Shown here: in pieces, positions 10,752 through 18,269 of the stretch | Layout of the letters: every line of letters starts with the position of its first letter | Position numbering within the stretch: position 1 is the first letter of the stretch | From: Pseudomonadota bacterium | GTDB taxonomy: Bacteria; Pseudomonadota; Gammaproteobacteria; Burkholderiales; Burkholderiaceae_C | Assembly (NCBI GenBank): GCA_018241985.1 | Contig: JAFECV010000003.1 | Span: 1-19,213 of the forward strand | Length of the DNA stretch: 19,213 bases | Reading direction: 5' to 3' | Program-made: the position numbers and the translations under genes | The notes under the pieces: model-generated | Seen by the model: only the letters and a program-made list of their open reading frames with translations | The model's database searches: none | Told to the model about the DNA's origin: nothing

Positions 10752-11623
10752 CAGCCGCCCCCCTTGCGCGTGAACAGGCCCTCGGGCCGCCACAGCAGGA
10801 TCAGGATCATCAGCAGGTAGACGATGAACGCGCCCAGCGTCGGGATGAAGTACTTGCCCGCCACGTCGGCGATGCCGAGCAGCAGCGCCGCCGCCAGCGG
10901 ACCGGTGATCGACGCGGTGCCGCCGACCGCGACCACGATCAGGAAGTACACCATGTAGCGCAGCGGAAAGGTCGGGTCGATGCCGACGATCTCGGTCGCG
11001 AGCGCGCCGCCCAGCCCGGCCAGCCCGGAACCGGCGGCGAAGGTCAGCAGGAAGATCACGTTCACGTTGATGCCCAGGCCCGAGGCCACGCGCGGATCGT
11101 CGACCGCCGCGCGCAGCCGGCTGCCGAAGCGGGTGCGCCCGAGGACCAGTTGCAGCGCGAGCGTCAGCAGCCCGCACAACACGATGATGAACAGCCGGTA
11201 GTGGCCCATACCGAGTTGCAGCGGGCCATCGCCTATGACCGTGCGGCCGCTGAGCCAGTCCGGCAGCTGCAGGTTCTGCTGGCTGGTGCCGAGAAAGTAG
11301 TCGACCGCCGCGACCGCCATGAACACCAGGCCGATCGAGAACAGCACCTGGTCCAGCGGCGGCTTCGCGTACATCGGCCGGTACAGCGTGACTTCCAGCA
11401 GCGCGCCGAGCACGCCGACCAGCACGAACGCCAGCAGCAGGCAGGCGAGGAACGGCACGCCCGCGCGCTGCATCAGGTACACGGTCAGGTAGCCGCCGGC
11501 CATCGCGAACGCGCCGTGCGCGAGGTTGATGAAATTCATCAACCCGAGCGTGACCGCGAGGCCGACCGCCAGCACGAACAGCAGCATGCCGTAGGCGATG
11601 CCGTCGAACAAGATCGTGATCAT
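10751..11623 (-). CDS. livH: Branched-chain amino acid-type ABC transporter permease LivH
   Basis: A 290-residue permease of the LivH group, beginning MITILFDGIAYGMLLFVLAV. It has the strong family motif LGLMNFINLAHGAFAMAGGY at about 26-45 and several further hydrophobic segments. The start at 11623 is preferred over an in-frame ATG at 11713 because the extra 30 residues are polar and arginine-rich, unlike any LivH N-terminus. No clear ribosome binding site is visible, so this start is chosen on homology. It is 147 bp downstream of the binding-protein gene and overlaps livM by one base. The loop near residues 168-200 (FGSRLRAAVDDPRVASGLGI) is the usual ATPase-coupling region. Confidence 0.92.
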   Translation of the reverse strand: MITILFDGIAYGMLLFVLAVGLAVTLGLMNFINLAHGAFAMAGGYLTVYLMQRAGVPFLACLLLAFVLVGVLGALLEVTLYRPMYAKPPLDQVLFSIGLVFMAVAAVDYFLGTSQQNLQLPDWLSGRTVIGDGPLQLGMGHYRLFIIVLCGLLTLALQLVLGRTRFGSRLRAAVDDPRVASGLGINVNVIFLLTFAAGSGLAGLGGALATEIVGIDPTFPLRYMVYFLIVVAVGGTASITGPLAAALLLGIADVAGKYFIPTLGAFIVYLLMILILLWRPEGLFTRKGGG

Positions 11624-11770
11624 CGAAAGGCCGGGTCGGTCGGGGGTCGCTGGCTGCTGCGCAGTCGCGAGGGTCGCGGTGATCGGGTGGCGACGGCAGG
11701 TCAGCGCTGGCAACGCACCGCGCGCTTCACCGGCCGCCGCATGCCGCCGCGCCCGCGCAGGTGCGCAGCG
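11624..11770 (-). promoter_or_regulatory. Spacer between binding-protein gene and livH with small hairpins
   Basis: This 147-bp gap holds no convincing gene. Two short stem-loops are visible: GCGCA/TGCGC at 11755-11766, right after the binding-protein stop, and CGCGA/TCGCG at 11666-11678. In liv-type operons, structures at this point often lower permease expression relative to the abundant binding protein. That role is inferred here and the stems are short. Confidence 0.3.
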
Positions 11771-12943
11771 TCACTTGGACTTGGCCGGGTCCTTGACGTC
11801 CTTGAACGTCTCGAACTCCACGTTGTAGAGCTGGCCGTTCACGCGCTCGACCTTGCGCAGGTAGATGTTCTGCACGATGTCGCGCGTCTGCGGGTCGATC
11901 GAGATCGGGCCGCGCGGGCTCTCGAACGCGTCGCCCTTCATCGCGGCCAGCAGCGCGTCGCCGCCGCCCTTGCCGGCCGTCTTCTTCAGCGCGTCGTAGA
12001 TCAGGTGCATGCCGTCGTAGCCGCCGACCGCCATGAAGTTCGGGCGCATGCCCTTGTTCGTCTTCTCGAACGCGGCGACGAACTGCTTGTTCAGCGCCGA
12101 CGGGTGCTCCGCCGAGTAGTGGTGCGCGGTGATGACGCCGAGCGCGCCGTCGCCCATGTCGTTGAGCTGGTCGTCGTCGGTGATGTCGCCGGTGCCGATC
12201 AGCCGGATGCCGGCCTTGGCCATGCCGCGCTGCACGAACTGCTTCATCACCGCGGCGCCGGTGCCCGAGGGAACGAACACGAACAGCGCGTCCGGATGGC
12301 CGTCCTGCGCCTTCTGCAGGAACGGCGAGAAGTCGGGGTTGCGCAGCGGCACGCGCAGCGACTCGACCACCTTGCCGCCGTTCGCCTTGAAGCGCTCGAC
12401 GAACGCTTTCTCGCCGTCGATGCCCGGGCCGTAGTCGCTGACCAGCGTCACGACCGACTTGATGCCGTTCTTCACGGCCCAGTCGGCCAGCGGCACCGCG
12501 GCCTGCGGCAGCGTGAAGCTGGTGCGCACGATGTACGGCGAGGCGTCGACGATGGTCGAGGTCGCGGCCGCCATCACCACCTCGGGGGTCTTGGACTGGG
12601 TCGCGATCGGCGCGGTCGAGAGCGCCGCCGGCGTGATGCCGAAGCCGGCCAGCACGTCGACATGGTCGTTCACCACCAGTTCCTGCGCGATGCGCTTGGT
12701 CATGTCGGGCAGGCTGGTGTCGTCGCGCACGACCAGCTCGACCTTGCGCCCGGCGACCGCGTCGCCGTTCTGCGCGACGTACAGCCGCGCCGCGGCTTCG
12801 ATCTGGCGCCCGGTCGACGCCTGCGGACCGGTCATCGGCAGGATCAGGCCGATCTTGAACGGCTGGCCCTGCGCCAGCGCCGCGCCCGAGGCCAGCGCGC
12901 CGGCGGCCAGCACCGCCGCGCCGAGGAATGTTCGCTTCTTCAT
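11771..12943 (-). CDS. ABC transporter periplasmic substrate-binding protein (LivK-like, Peripla_BP_6)
   Basis: A 390-residue type I periplasmic binding protein of the branched-chain amino acid/amide group. The signal peptide is at about 1-25 (MKKRTFLGAAVLAAG..., cleavage near ALA-QG). The mature protein starts with FKIGLILPMTGPQASTGRQI and shows family blocks such as VDVLAGFGITPAAL and AVGGYDGMHLIYDALKK. A GGAGA ribosome binding site precedes the ATG. It is the first gene of the minus-strand importer operon. Relatives next to aromatic catabolism genes, such as CouP of Rhodopseudomonas palustris, bind p-coumarate, ferulate and similar acids. With vanA and the ferulate genes close by, an aromatic ligand is a fair guess but not shown by the sequence. 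Confidence 0.92.
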   Translation of the reverse strand: MKKRTFLGAAVLAAGALASGAALAQGQPFKIGLILPMTGPQASTGRQIEAAARLYVAQNGDAVAGRKVELVVRDDTSLPDMTKRIAQELVVNDHVDVLAGFGITPAALSTAPIATQSKTPEVVMAAATSTIVDASPYIVRTSFTLPQAAVPLADWAVKNGIKSVVTLVSDYGPGIDGEKAFVERFKANGGKVVESLRVPLRNPDFSPFLQKAQDGHPDALFVFVPSGTGAAVMKQFVQRGMAKAGIRLIGTGDITDDDQLNDMGDGALGVITAHHYSAEHPSALNKQFVAAFEKTNKGMRPNFMAVGGYDGMHLIYDALKKTAGKGGGDALLAAMKGDAFESPRGPISIDPQTRDIVQNIYLRKVERVNGQLYNVEFETFKDVKDPAKSK

Positions 12944-13260
12944 GAGTGTCTCCGTCGCTGTAGAGCGGAACCCGTTTGCCGCCGATCCGGCTGAATATGC
13001 CCGCGAACCGGGCCGCAGGCAATGACGGTTTCCCCACTAGGTGCTATAGCGGATCGGCATAACGGCGGGCAGCGTTCAGCCGCGCGCGGATCAGCCGCAC
13101 GCCCGGCAGATGCGCCGATTCCGGGCCCTGCACCCCCTCGGCGAGGTTGCGCCGCGCGATGCGGGCGTGTTCGCGCATGCCGACGCATGGTTGCCTCCGC
13201 GTGGCACCGTTGCAAGAATGCAGGGTTGTCGAACCACTTCCCCTGCCCCTGGAGCCCCCC
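12944..13260. promoter_or_regulatory. Divergent intergenic region between importer operon and vanA
   Basis: These 317 bp carry no supported gene and must contain promoters for the ABC operon (minus) and vanA (plus). A perfect 9-bp inverted repeat, GCCGATCCG at 12981-12989 and CGGATCGGC at 13050-13058, spans 60 bp in the leader of the binding-protein gene. Closer to vanA, GGTT-GTCG-AACC at 13224-13235 is a short dyad that could be an operator. No classical VanR-type site or clear sigma-70 pair was recognised. Confidence 0.45.
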
Positions 13261-14292
13261 ATGTTCCCGAAGAACGCCTGGTACGTTGCCTGCACCCCGT
13301 CCGAAATCTTTGAGAAGCCGCTCGGGCGGCAGATCTGCGGCGAGAAGATCGTGTTCTTCCGCGGCACCGGGAACCAGGTCGCCGCACTGGAAGACTTCTG
13401 CCCGCACCGCGGCGTGCCGCTGTCGCTGGGCCGGGTCAGCGACGGCCACATCGAATGCGGCTATCACGGCGCGGTCGTCGGCTGCGACGGCAAGACCGTT
13501 TCGATGCCGGGCCAGCGCGTGCAGGGGTTCCCGCGCACGCGCAGCTTCCCCGTGGTCGAACGCCACGGCTTCATCTGGGTCTGGACCGGCGACGAGAAGC
13601 TGGCCGACCCGGCGAAGATTCCGCATCTCGAATGGGCCGATCACCCCGACTGGGCCTACGGCGGCGGGCTGTACCACGTCAACTGCAACTATCGGCTGAT
13701 GATCGACAACCTGATGGACCTGACGCACGAACGCTACGTGCACAAGACCAGCATCGGGCAGAGCGAGATCGACACCGCGCCGGTCGGCACCAAGGTCGAC
13801 GGCGACGTGGTGACCACCAGCCGCTTCATGGAAGGCGTGATGCCGCCGCCGTTCTGGCGCGCGAACCTGCGCGGCAACAACCTGGCCGACGACGTGCCGG
13901 TGGACCGCTGGCAGATCTCGCGCTTCACGCCGCCGGCGCAGGTGATGATCGAGGTCGGCGTCGCCCATGCCGGCAAGGGCGGCTACCACGCGGACGCGAA
14001 GGACAAGGTCTACAGCATCGTCGTCGACTTCTGCACGCCAGAGACCGAGACCTCGATGTGGTATTTCTGGGGCATGGCGCGCAACTTCAATCCGCGGGAC
14101 GAGGCGCTGACCGCGGCGATCCGCGAAGGCCAGGCCCGGGTGTTCTCGGAAGACCTCGCGGTGCTGGAGGCGCAGCAGGCGAACATTTCCAGCCACCCCG
14201 AGCGGCGCTTGCTGATGCTCAACATCGACGCCGGCGGCATGCATTCGCGGCGCATCCTGGATCGCCTGATCGCGCAGGAGGCGGACCGGTGA
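13261..14292 (+). CDS. vanA: Vanillate O-demethylase, oxygenase component
   Basis: This 343-residue Rieske non-heme iron oxygenase matches VanA, which removes the methyl group of vanillate as formaldehyde and yields protocatechuate, the substrate of the LigAB enzyme in this window. The [2Fe-2S] Rieske motif is C47-x-H49 and C66-x-x-H69 (DFCPHRG...CGYHG). The mononuclear iron motif is in DNLMDLTHERYVH, with His156 and His161. The ATG at 13261 follows a GGAG ribosome binding site and gives the typical MFPKNAWYVACTP N-terminus; the in-frame ATG at 13147 lacks such support. The reductase VanB, normally the next gene, is absent here: a MetE-like gene follows after 88 bp. Electrons must come from a reductase encoded elsewhere. 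Other VanA-like demethylases (for example for syringate) remain possible. Confidence 0.9.
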   Translation: MFPKNAWYVACTPSEIFEKPLGRQICGEKIVFFRGTGNQVAALEDFCPHRGVPLSLGRVSDGHIECGYHGAVVGCDGKTVSMPGQRVQGFPRTRSFPVVERHGFIWVWTGDEKLADPAKIPHLEWADHPDWAYGGGLYHVNCNYRLMIDNLMDLTHERYVHKTSIGQSEIDTAPVGTKVDGDVVTTSRFMEGVMPPPFWRANLRGNNLADDVPVDRWQISRFTPPAQVMIEVGVAHAGKGGYHADAKDKVYSIVVDFCTPETETSMWYFWGMARNFNPRDEALTAAIREGQARVFSEDLAVLEAQQANISSHPERRLLMLNIDAGGMHSRRILDRLIAQEADR

Positions 14293-14380
14293 AGGACCAT
14301 AGAGCCTGCAGTGCCGGCGCTGCCGGCCTATGATTTCACGCGAATCCAGCGACCAAATCCAGCCACGTTGAGGTGAACCG

Positions 14381-15493
14381 ATGACCCAGCTCCCCGCCCG
14401 CTACGACCATGTCGGCAGCTTCCTGCGCCCGAAGTACTTGCTCGAGGCGCGCGCGCAAAAAAGCCGGGGCGAGATCACGCCCGAACAGCTGCGCGGCGTC
14501 GAGGACCGCGCGATCGCCGAGATCGTGAAATTCCAGCAGGACGTCGGCCTGAAGAGCATCACCGACGGCGAGTTCCGCCGCACCTACTTCCACATCGACT
14601 TCCTGGACCAGCTCGGCGGCGTGAAGACCGACATCCCGGTCACGATCCGAAAGCCCGACGGCACCGAGGAGCTCGCGCCGCCGGTGATGAAAGTGGTCGA
14701 CAAGGTGCGCCACGTGCGCGACATCCAGCGCGCCGACTTCGAGTACCTGAAGGGCCAGGTCGCGGCCGGGCACACGCCCAAGGTCTGCATCCCGTCGCCG
14801 ACGATGCTGCATTTCCGCGGCGGGCGCGCCGGCATCAGCAAGCAGGCTTACCCCGAGCTCGACCCCGACTTCTACGACGACGTGGCCAAGGCCTACGGCG
14901 ACGAGCTGCGCAGCCTGGCCGCCGCCGGCTGCCGCTACGTGCAGATGGACGACACCAACATGGCCTACCTGTGCGACGAGCGCCTGCGCGAGGCGGCGCG
15001 CAGCCGCGGCGACGACCCGAACGAGCTGCCGCACCGCTACGCGAAGTTCATCAACAAGGTGGTCGCGCAAAAGCCCGCCGGCATGCTGCTGGCGATGCAC
15101 CTGTGCCGCGGCAACTTCAAGAGCACGCACGCGGCGGCCGGCAACTACGAGCCGGTGGCCGAAGCCCTGCTGCAGGAGATGGACCTCGACGCGTATTTCA
15201 TGGAGTACGACGACGAGCGCTCCGGCGACTTTCGACCGCTGCGCTACCTGCCCAAGGGCAAGACGGCGGTGCTGGGGCTGGTGACGACCAAGGTCGGCCA
15301 GCTCGAGGACAAGGATGCGCTGAAGCGCCGCATCGACGACGCCGCGCGCTATGCGCCGCTGGAGCAGCTCGCGCTCAGTCCGCAGTGCGGCTTCAGCAGC
15401 ACGGTCGACGGCAACAAGGTCACGGTGGACGATGAGCGCAACAAGCTGCGCCTCGTGATCGAGACCGCGCGCGAGGTCTGGAACGTGGACTGA
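14381..15493 (+). CDS. MetE-like cobalamin-independent methyltransferase (short, YxjG-type)
   Basis: A 370-residue protein corresponding to the catalytic (C-terminal) half of cobalamin-independent methionine synthase. The four zinc ligands are all present: His240 and Cys242 (AMHLCRGNF), Glu275 (FMEYDDE) and Cys336 (SPQCGFSS). The N-terminal DHVGSFLRP stretch and VTDGEFRR-like motif TDGEFRR at about 61-67 are typical of the YxjG/YxjH group. The N-terminal half of full MetE is missing by family design, not by truncation. Such proteins move methyl groups to thiols, but acceptor and donor are not known in many cases. A GAGG ribosome binding site lies before the start. Its place 88 bp after vanA suggests a link to C1 units from methoxy-aromatics; this is inference. 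Family call is firm. Confidence 0.87.
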   Translation: MTQLPARYDHVGSFLRPKYLLEARAQKSRGEITPEQLRGVEDRAIAEIVKFQQDVGLKSITDGEFRRTYFHIDFLDQLGGVKTDIPVTIRKPDGTEELAPPVMKVVDKVRHVRDIQRADFEYLKGQVAAGHTPKVCIPSPTMLHFRGGRAGISKQAYPELDPDFYDDVAKAYGDELRSLAAAGCRYVQMDDTNMAYLCDERLREAARSRGDDPNELPHRYAKFINKVVAQKPAGMLLAMHLCRGNFKSTHAAAGNYEPVAEALLQEMDLDAYFMEYDDERSGDFRPLRYLPKGKTAVLGLVTTKVGQLEDKDALKRRIDDAARYAPLEQLALSPQCGFSSTVDGNKVTVDDERNKLRLVIETAREVWNVD

Positions 15494-15533
15494 GCGCCTT
15501 GGCGCCGGCCGGCGGCGCTGCGATACTGTCCGC
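15494..15533 (+). terminator. GC-rich hairpin after the MetE-like gene
   Basis: Right after the stop, AGCGCC at 15493-15498 pairs with GGCGCT at 15514-15519, and an internal 12-bp palindrome CGCCGGCCGGCG lies at 15503-15514. No T-run follows. It could slow or partly end transcription before the next gene, which starts only 40 bp after the stop and lacks an obvious ribosome binding site. Confidence 0.3.
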
Positions 15534-17138
15534 ATGACACGCCCGTTCGATGCGACCCGTCCGGCGGGCCTGCGGCGGTGGCTGCGCGCGCCGATGCGCT
15601 GCTTGCGGATCGCCGGCCTTGCCTGCGCGGCGATCGCGGCCATCGGGACCATCGCGCCGCAGGCCGCTCTCGCGCGAGGTGACGACGCGCTGCGCATCGG
15701 CTCCAAGCGCTTCACCGAGTCGTACATCCTCGCGCAGGTGCTGGCGCAGACCGCCGCGACGCAGAGCGCGGTGCCGCCGCAGGTCGAAGCCGGCCTCGGC
15801 AACACCGCGATCGTGTACCAGGCGCTGCGCTCCGGCGCGATCGACCTGTACCCCGAATACACCGGCACGATCAGCCTCGAGATCCTGAAGAATCCGAAGC
15901 CGATGTCGATGGCGGAACTGAACCGCGCGCTGGCGCCGCTGGGCCTGGGCGTCGCGATTCCACTCGGCTTCAACGACGGCTACGCGCTCGCAATGCGCGC
16001 CGATGAGGCCGAGCGGCTCGGCATCCGTTCGCTCAGCGATCTGGCGAAACACCCGTCGCTGAAATTTGGACTGTCGAACGAATTCATCGGCCGCGCCGAC
16101 GGCTGGCAGGGCCTCGCAGAGCGCTACGGCTTCACGCAAAAGCCGACCGGCCTGGACCATGGCCTGGCCTATGAGGCTTTGGCGCGCAAGCAGATCGACG
16201 TGACCGACATCTACACGACCGACGCCAAGATCGCGCAGCTCGGCCTGCGCGTGCTGGACGACGACCGCCATTACTTTCCGCGCTACGACGCGGTGGTGCT
16301 GTACCGGCTCGACGTGCCCACGCGCTTTCCGAAGGCCTGGGCCGCGCTGCAGACGCTTGCCGGCAGCATAGCCGCGCAGCAGATGATCGCGATGAACGCG
16401 CGTGCCGAACTGCAGGGCGTCGCGTTCGACGTCATCGCGCGCGACTTTCTTGCGAGCCGTGCTGCTGGCAAGACGGCAAGTTCGACTACGAGCGGAGCTT
16501 CGCCAGCGGCCGAAAGCCGCGGCTTCTGGGCCAAGCTGTTCGGCCCCGACCTGTGGCGCCTCACCTGGCAGCATCTGGCGCTGGTGGTCGTGTCGGTCGC
16601 GGTCGCGCTGCTGATCGGCGTTCCGCTCGCGGTGTTCGCGTTCTTCCGTCCGCGGCTGCGCGCGCTGGTGCTCGGCGCGGCCGGCCTGCTGCAGACGGTG
16701 CCGTCGCTGGCGCTGCTGGCGGTGCTGATCTCGCTGCTCGGGGTGATCGGCGCGGTGCCGGCCCTGATCGCGCTGATGCTGTACGCGCTGCTGCCGATCA
16801 TGCGCAACACCGACGCGGGCCTGGCCTCGGTGTCGCCCGGACTGCGGCTCGCGGGCCAGGCGCTGGGCATGACCCGGCGCCAGCGGCTGCGGCTCATCGA
16901 ACTGCCGCTGGCGCTGCCGACCCTCGTCGCCGGCGTGCGCGTCGCGACCTCGATCACGATCGGCACCGCGACGATCGCCGCCTTCATCGGCGCCGGCGGC
17001 TACGGCGAGCGCATCGTCACCGGCCTCGCACTGAACGACAACCAGCTGCTGCTCGCCGGCGCGATTCCGGCGATCGTGCTCGCGTTGCTCAGCGAGGTGC
17101 TGTTCGAGTTCATCGAACGCATGATGCGGCGGCGGTAG
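15534..17138 (+). CDS. Fused substrate-binding/permease protein of osmoprotectant-type (glycine betaine/choline) ABC transporter
   Basis: A 534-residue fusion. After an N-terminal hydrophobic segment (about 22-48, signal anchor or signal peptide), residues 50-320 form a QAT/OpuAC-type binding domain (DDALRIGSKRFTESYILAQV; DLYPEYTGT; FGLSNEFIGRADGW). A polar linker at about 320-340 leads to a BPD-type permease domain to the end, with the ATPase-contact loop around GLRLAGQALGMTRRQRLRLIELP. The binding domain preceding the permease resembles OpuF-like and YehZ/YehY-related systems for quaternary amines. The ATP-binding partner is not in the window. No good ribosome binding site precedes the ATG at 15534, and a second in-frame ATG at 15594 is possible. 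Substrate specificity in this aromatic setting is unclear. Confidence 0.87.
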   Translation: MTRPFDATRPAGLRRWLRAPMRCLRIAGLACAAIAAIGTIAPQAALARGDDALRIGSKRFTESYILAQVLAQTAATQSAVPPQVEAGLGNTAIVYQALRSGAIDLYPEYTGTISLEILKNPKPMSMAELNRALAPLGLGVAIPLGFNDGYALAMRADEAERLGIRSLSDLAKHPSLKFGLSNEFIGRADGWQGLAERYGFTQKPTGLDHGLAYEALARKQIDVTDIYTTDAKIAQLGLRVLDDDRHYFPRYDAVVLYRLDVPTRFPKAWAALQTLAGSIAAQQMIAMNARAELQGVAFDVIARDFLASRAAGKTASSTTSGASPAAESRGFWAKLFGPDLWRLTWQHLALVVVSVAVALLIGVPLAVFAFFRPRLRALVLGAAGLLQTVPSLALLAVLISLLGVIGAVPALIALMLYALLPIMRNTDAGLASVSPGLRLAGQALGMTRRQRLRLIELPLALPTLVAGVRVATSITIGTATIAAFIGAGGYGERIVTGLALNDNQLLLAGAIPAIVLALLSEVLFEFIERMMRRR

Positions 17139-17278
17139 CCGCCGATGCAATGGCGGCGCGGAAGCACGCGCTCTGATCGATACAGGGGCCATGAAGGCCC
17201 GATACGCTCGATTTTTTTGGTCGAATCGGGCTGCAGCGAAGACGCAGTCTTCGCAGTGTGCTACGAATAACGTAGCAA
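17138..17278. terminator. Hairpin-rich bidirectional terminator region between convergent genes
   Basis: This 140-bp convergent gap holds several stem-loops. GCCGCC/GGCGGC is at 17138-17157. GGGCC/GGCCC with an ATGAA loop is at 17186-17200, followed 11 bases later by a 7-T run (17212-17218). GCGAAGAC/GTCTTCGC with a 3-base loop is at 17236-17254. TGCTACG/CGTAGCA with a 5-base loop is at 17259-17277, two bases from the amidohydrolase stop. The last two read as tandem terminators for the minus-strand gene; the T-run fits the plus strand. The region is AT-richer than the genes around it. Confidence 0.6.
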
Positions 17279-18154
17279 TCAGCCTGCTTGCCGATCCAGC
17301 CCGAGCAGCCGCACCGCGTTGCCCTTCAGGATGCCGGGCATCACTTCGGGGCGAAAGCCCGCCTCCTCGAAGTCCTTCAGCCAGCGGTCCGGCGTGATCA
17401 GCGGAAAGTCGCTGCCGAACAGCACGCGGTCCTTCAGAAGCGTGTTCGCGTACTGAATGAGCTGCTTCGGAAAGTACTTCGGGCTCCAGCCCGACAGGTC
17501 GATCCAGACGTTGGGCTTGTGCATCGCGACCGAGATCGCCTCGTCCTGCCACGGGAAGCTCGGGTGCGCCATGACGATCTGCATGTCGGGGAACGCGATC
17601 GCGACGTCGTCCAGGTGCATCGGGTTGCTGTACTCGAGCCGCAGCCCGCCGCCGCAGCGCATGCCCGAGCCGATGCCGCTGTGGCCGGTGTGGAACACCG
17701 CGGGCAGCTTGTGCGCGTTGATCACCTCGTAGATCGGCCAGGCGATGCGGTCGTACGGGTGGTAGCCCTGCACCGTCGGGTGGAACTTGAAGCCGCGCAC
17801 GCCGTGCTGCGCGATCAGGCGCTCGGCCTCGCGCGCGCCCATCCTGCCCTTGTGCGGGTCGATGCTGGCGAACGCGATCATCATGTCGGCGTTCTCGCGC
17901 GCCGCCTCGGCGATCTCCTCGTTCGGGATGCGGCGCCGGCCCATCTGCGTTTCCGCGTCGACCGTGAACATCACGAGACCGATCCTGCGCTCGCGGTAGT
18001 ACGCAATGGTCTCGGCGATCGTCGGGCGCCGGCTGGAGCGGAAGTACTTGTCGGCGGCGCGGTCGTACTCCTGGCCGTAGTTGTCGAACGGGTTCCAGCA
18101 GCCGACCTCGGCGTGCGTGTGGGTGTCGATCGCGATCAGGTTCTCGTGGTCCAT
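17279..18154 (-). CDS. Amidohydrolase-superfamily (amidohydrolase 2 / ACMSD-like) protein next to ferulate genes
   Basis: A 291-residue TIM-barrel metal hydrolase. The HxH motif is His12/His14 (AIDTHTHAEV). Later metal or substrate residues are in GVRGFKFHP, VFHTGHSG, MAHPSFPW and the final-strand motif FGSDFPLITPDRW, whose Asp is the expected catalytic residue. An AGGAGG ribosome binding site lies before the ATG at 18154. It is divergent, with 115 bp between, from a crotonase and a probable feruloyl-CoA synthetase, a grouping I recall in other proteobacterial hydroxycinnamate clusters. In Rhodococcus the amidohydrolase CouO takes part in hydrolytic shortening of hydroxycinnamoyl-CoA side chains, so a similar role is possible. 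It could instead be a decarboxylase. Family is sure; reaction is inferred. Confidence 0.88.
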   Translation of the reverse strand: MDHENLIAIDTHTHAEVGCWNPFDNYGQEYDRAADKYFRSSRRPTIAETIAYYRERRIGLVMFTVDAETQMGRRRIPNEEIAEAARENADMMIAFASIDPHKGRMGAREAERLIAQHGVRGFKFHPTVQGYHPYDRIAWPIYEVINAHKLPAVFHTGHSGIGSGMRCGGGLRLEYSNPMHLDDVAIAFPDMQIVMAHPSFPWQDEAISVAMHKPNVWIDLSGWSPKYFPKQLIQYANTLLKDRVLFGSDFPLITPDRWLKDFEEAGFRPEVMPGILKGNAVRLLGLDRQAG

Positions 18155-18269
18155 CGCGCCTCCTGGCGGCGTTTGACAGGTCTCGGGTAAATCCCTAGAA
18201 AGAAGCGGCAGCGCAAGCTTGTTTTAGTTATATTTGATAATCATAATCGACAACCGGAAGCAACGCACC
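18155..18269. promoter_or_regulatory. AT-rich divergent promoter/operator of the hydroxycinnamate genes
   Basis: A 115-bp gap between divergent genes. On the plus strand a sigma-70-like pair is TTGTTT (18219-18224) and CATAAT (18242-18247) with a 17-bp spacer; a second -10-like GATAAT is at 18236-18241. Between them lie the dyads TTAT-N5-ATAA (18228-18240) and TGATAATCA (18235-18243), placed where a repressor would block transcription. MarR-type repressors that respond to hydroxycinnamoyl-CoA (FerR/CouR) usually control such genes, but none is encoded in this window. GGAAG at 18256-18260 is the ribosome binding site of the crotonase gene. Confidence 0.5.

Noticed and set aside
11150..12994. 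Long plus-strand open frame opposite livH and the binding-protein gene
   Set aside because: Same pattern of antisense shadow; the minus-strand frames give clear transporter proteins.
13147..13260. N-terminal extension of vanA to an upstream ATG
   Set aside because: The extra 38 residues do not resemble VanA. The ATG at 13261 has a GGAG site and the exact family N-terminus.
15420..17552. Long minus-strand open frame opposite the fused transporter gene
   Set aside because: It crosses the hairpin-rich convergent gap and reads as low-complexity Arg/Gln/His protein. The plus strand encodes a recognisable binding/permease fusion.
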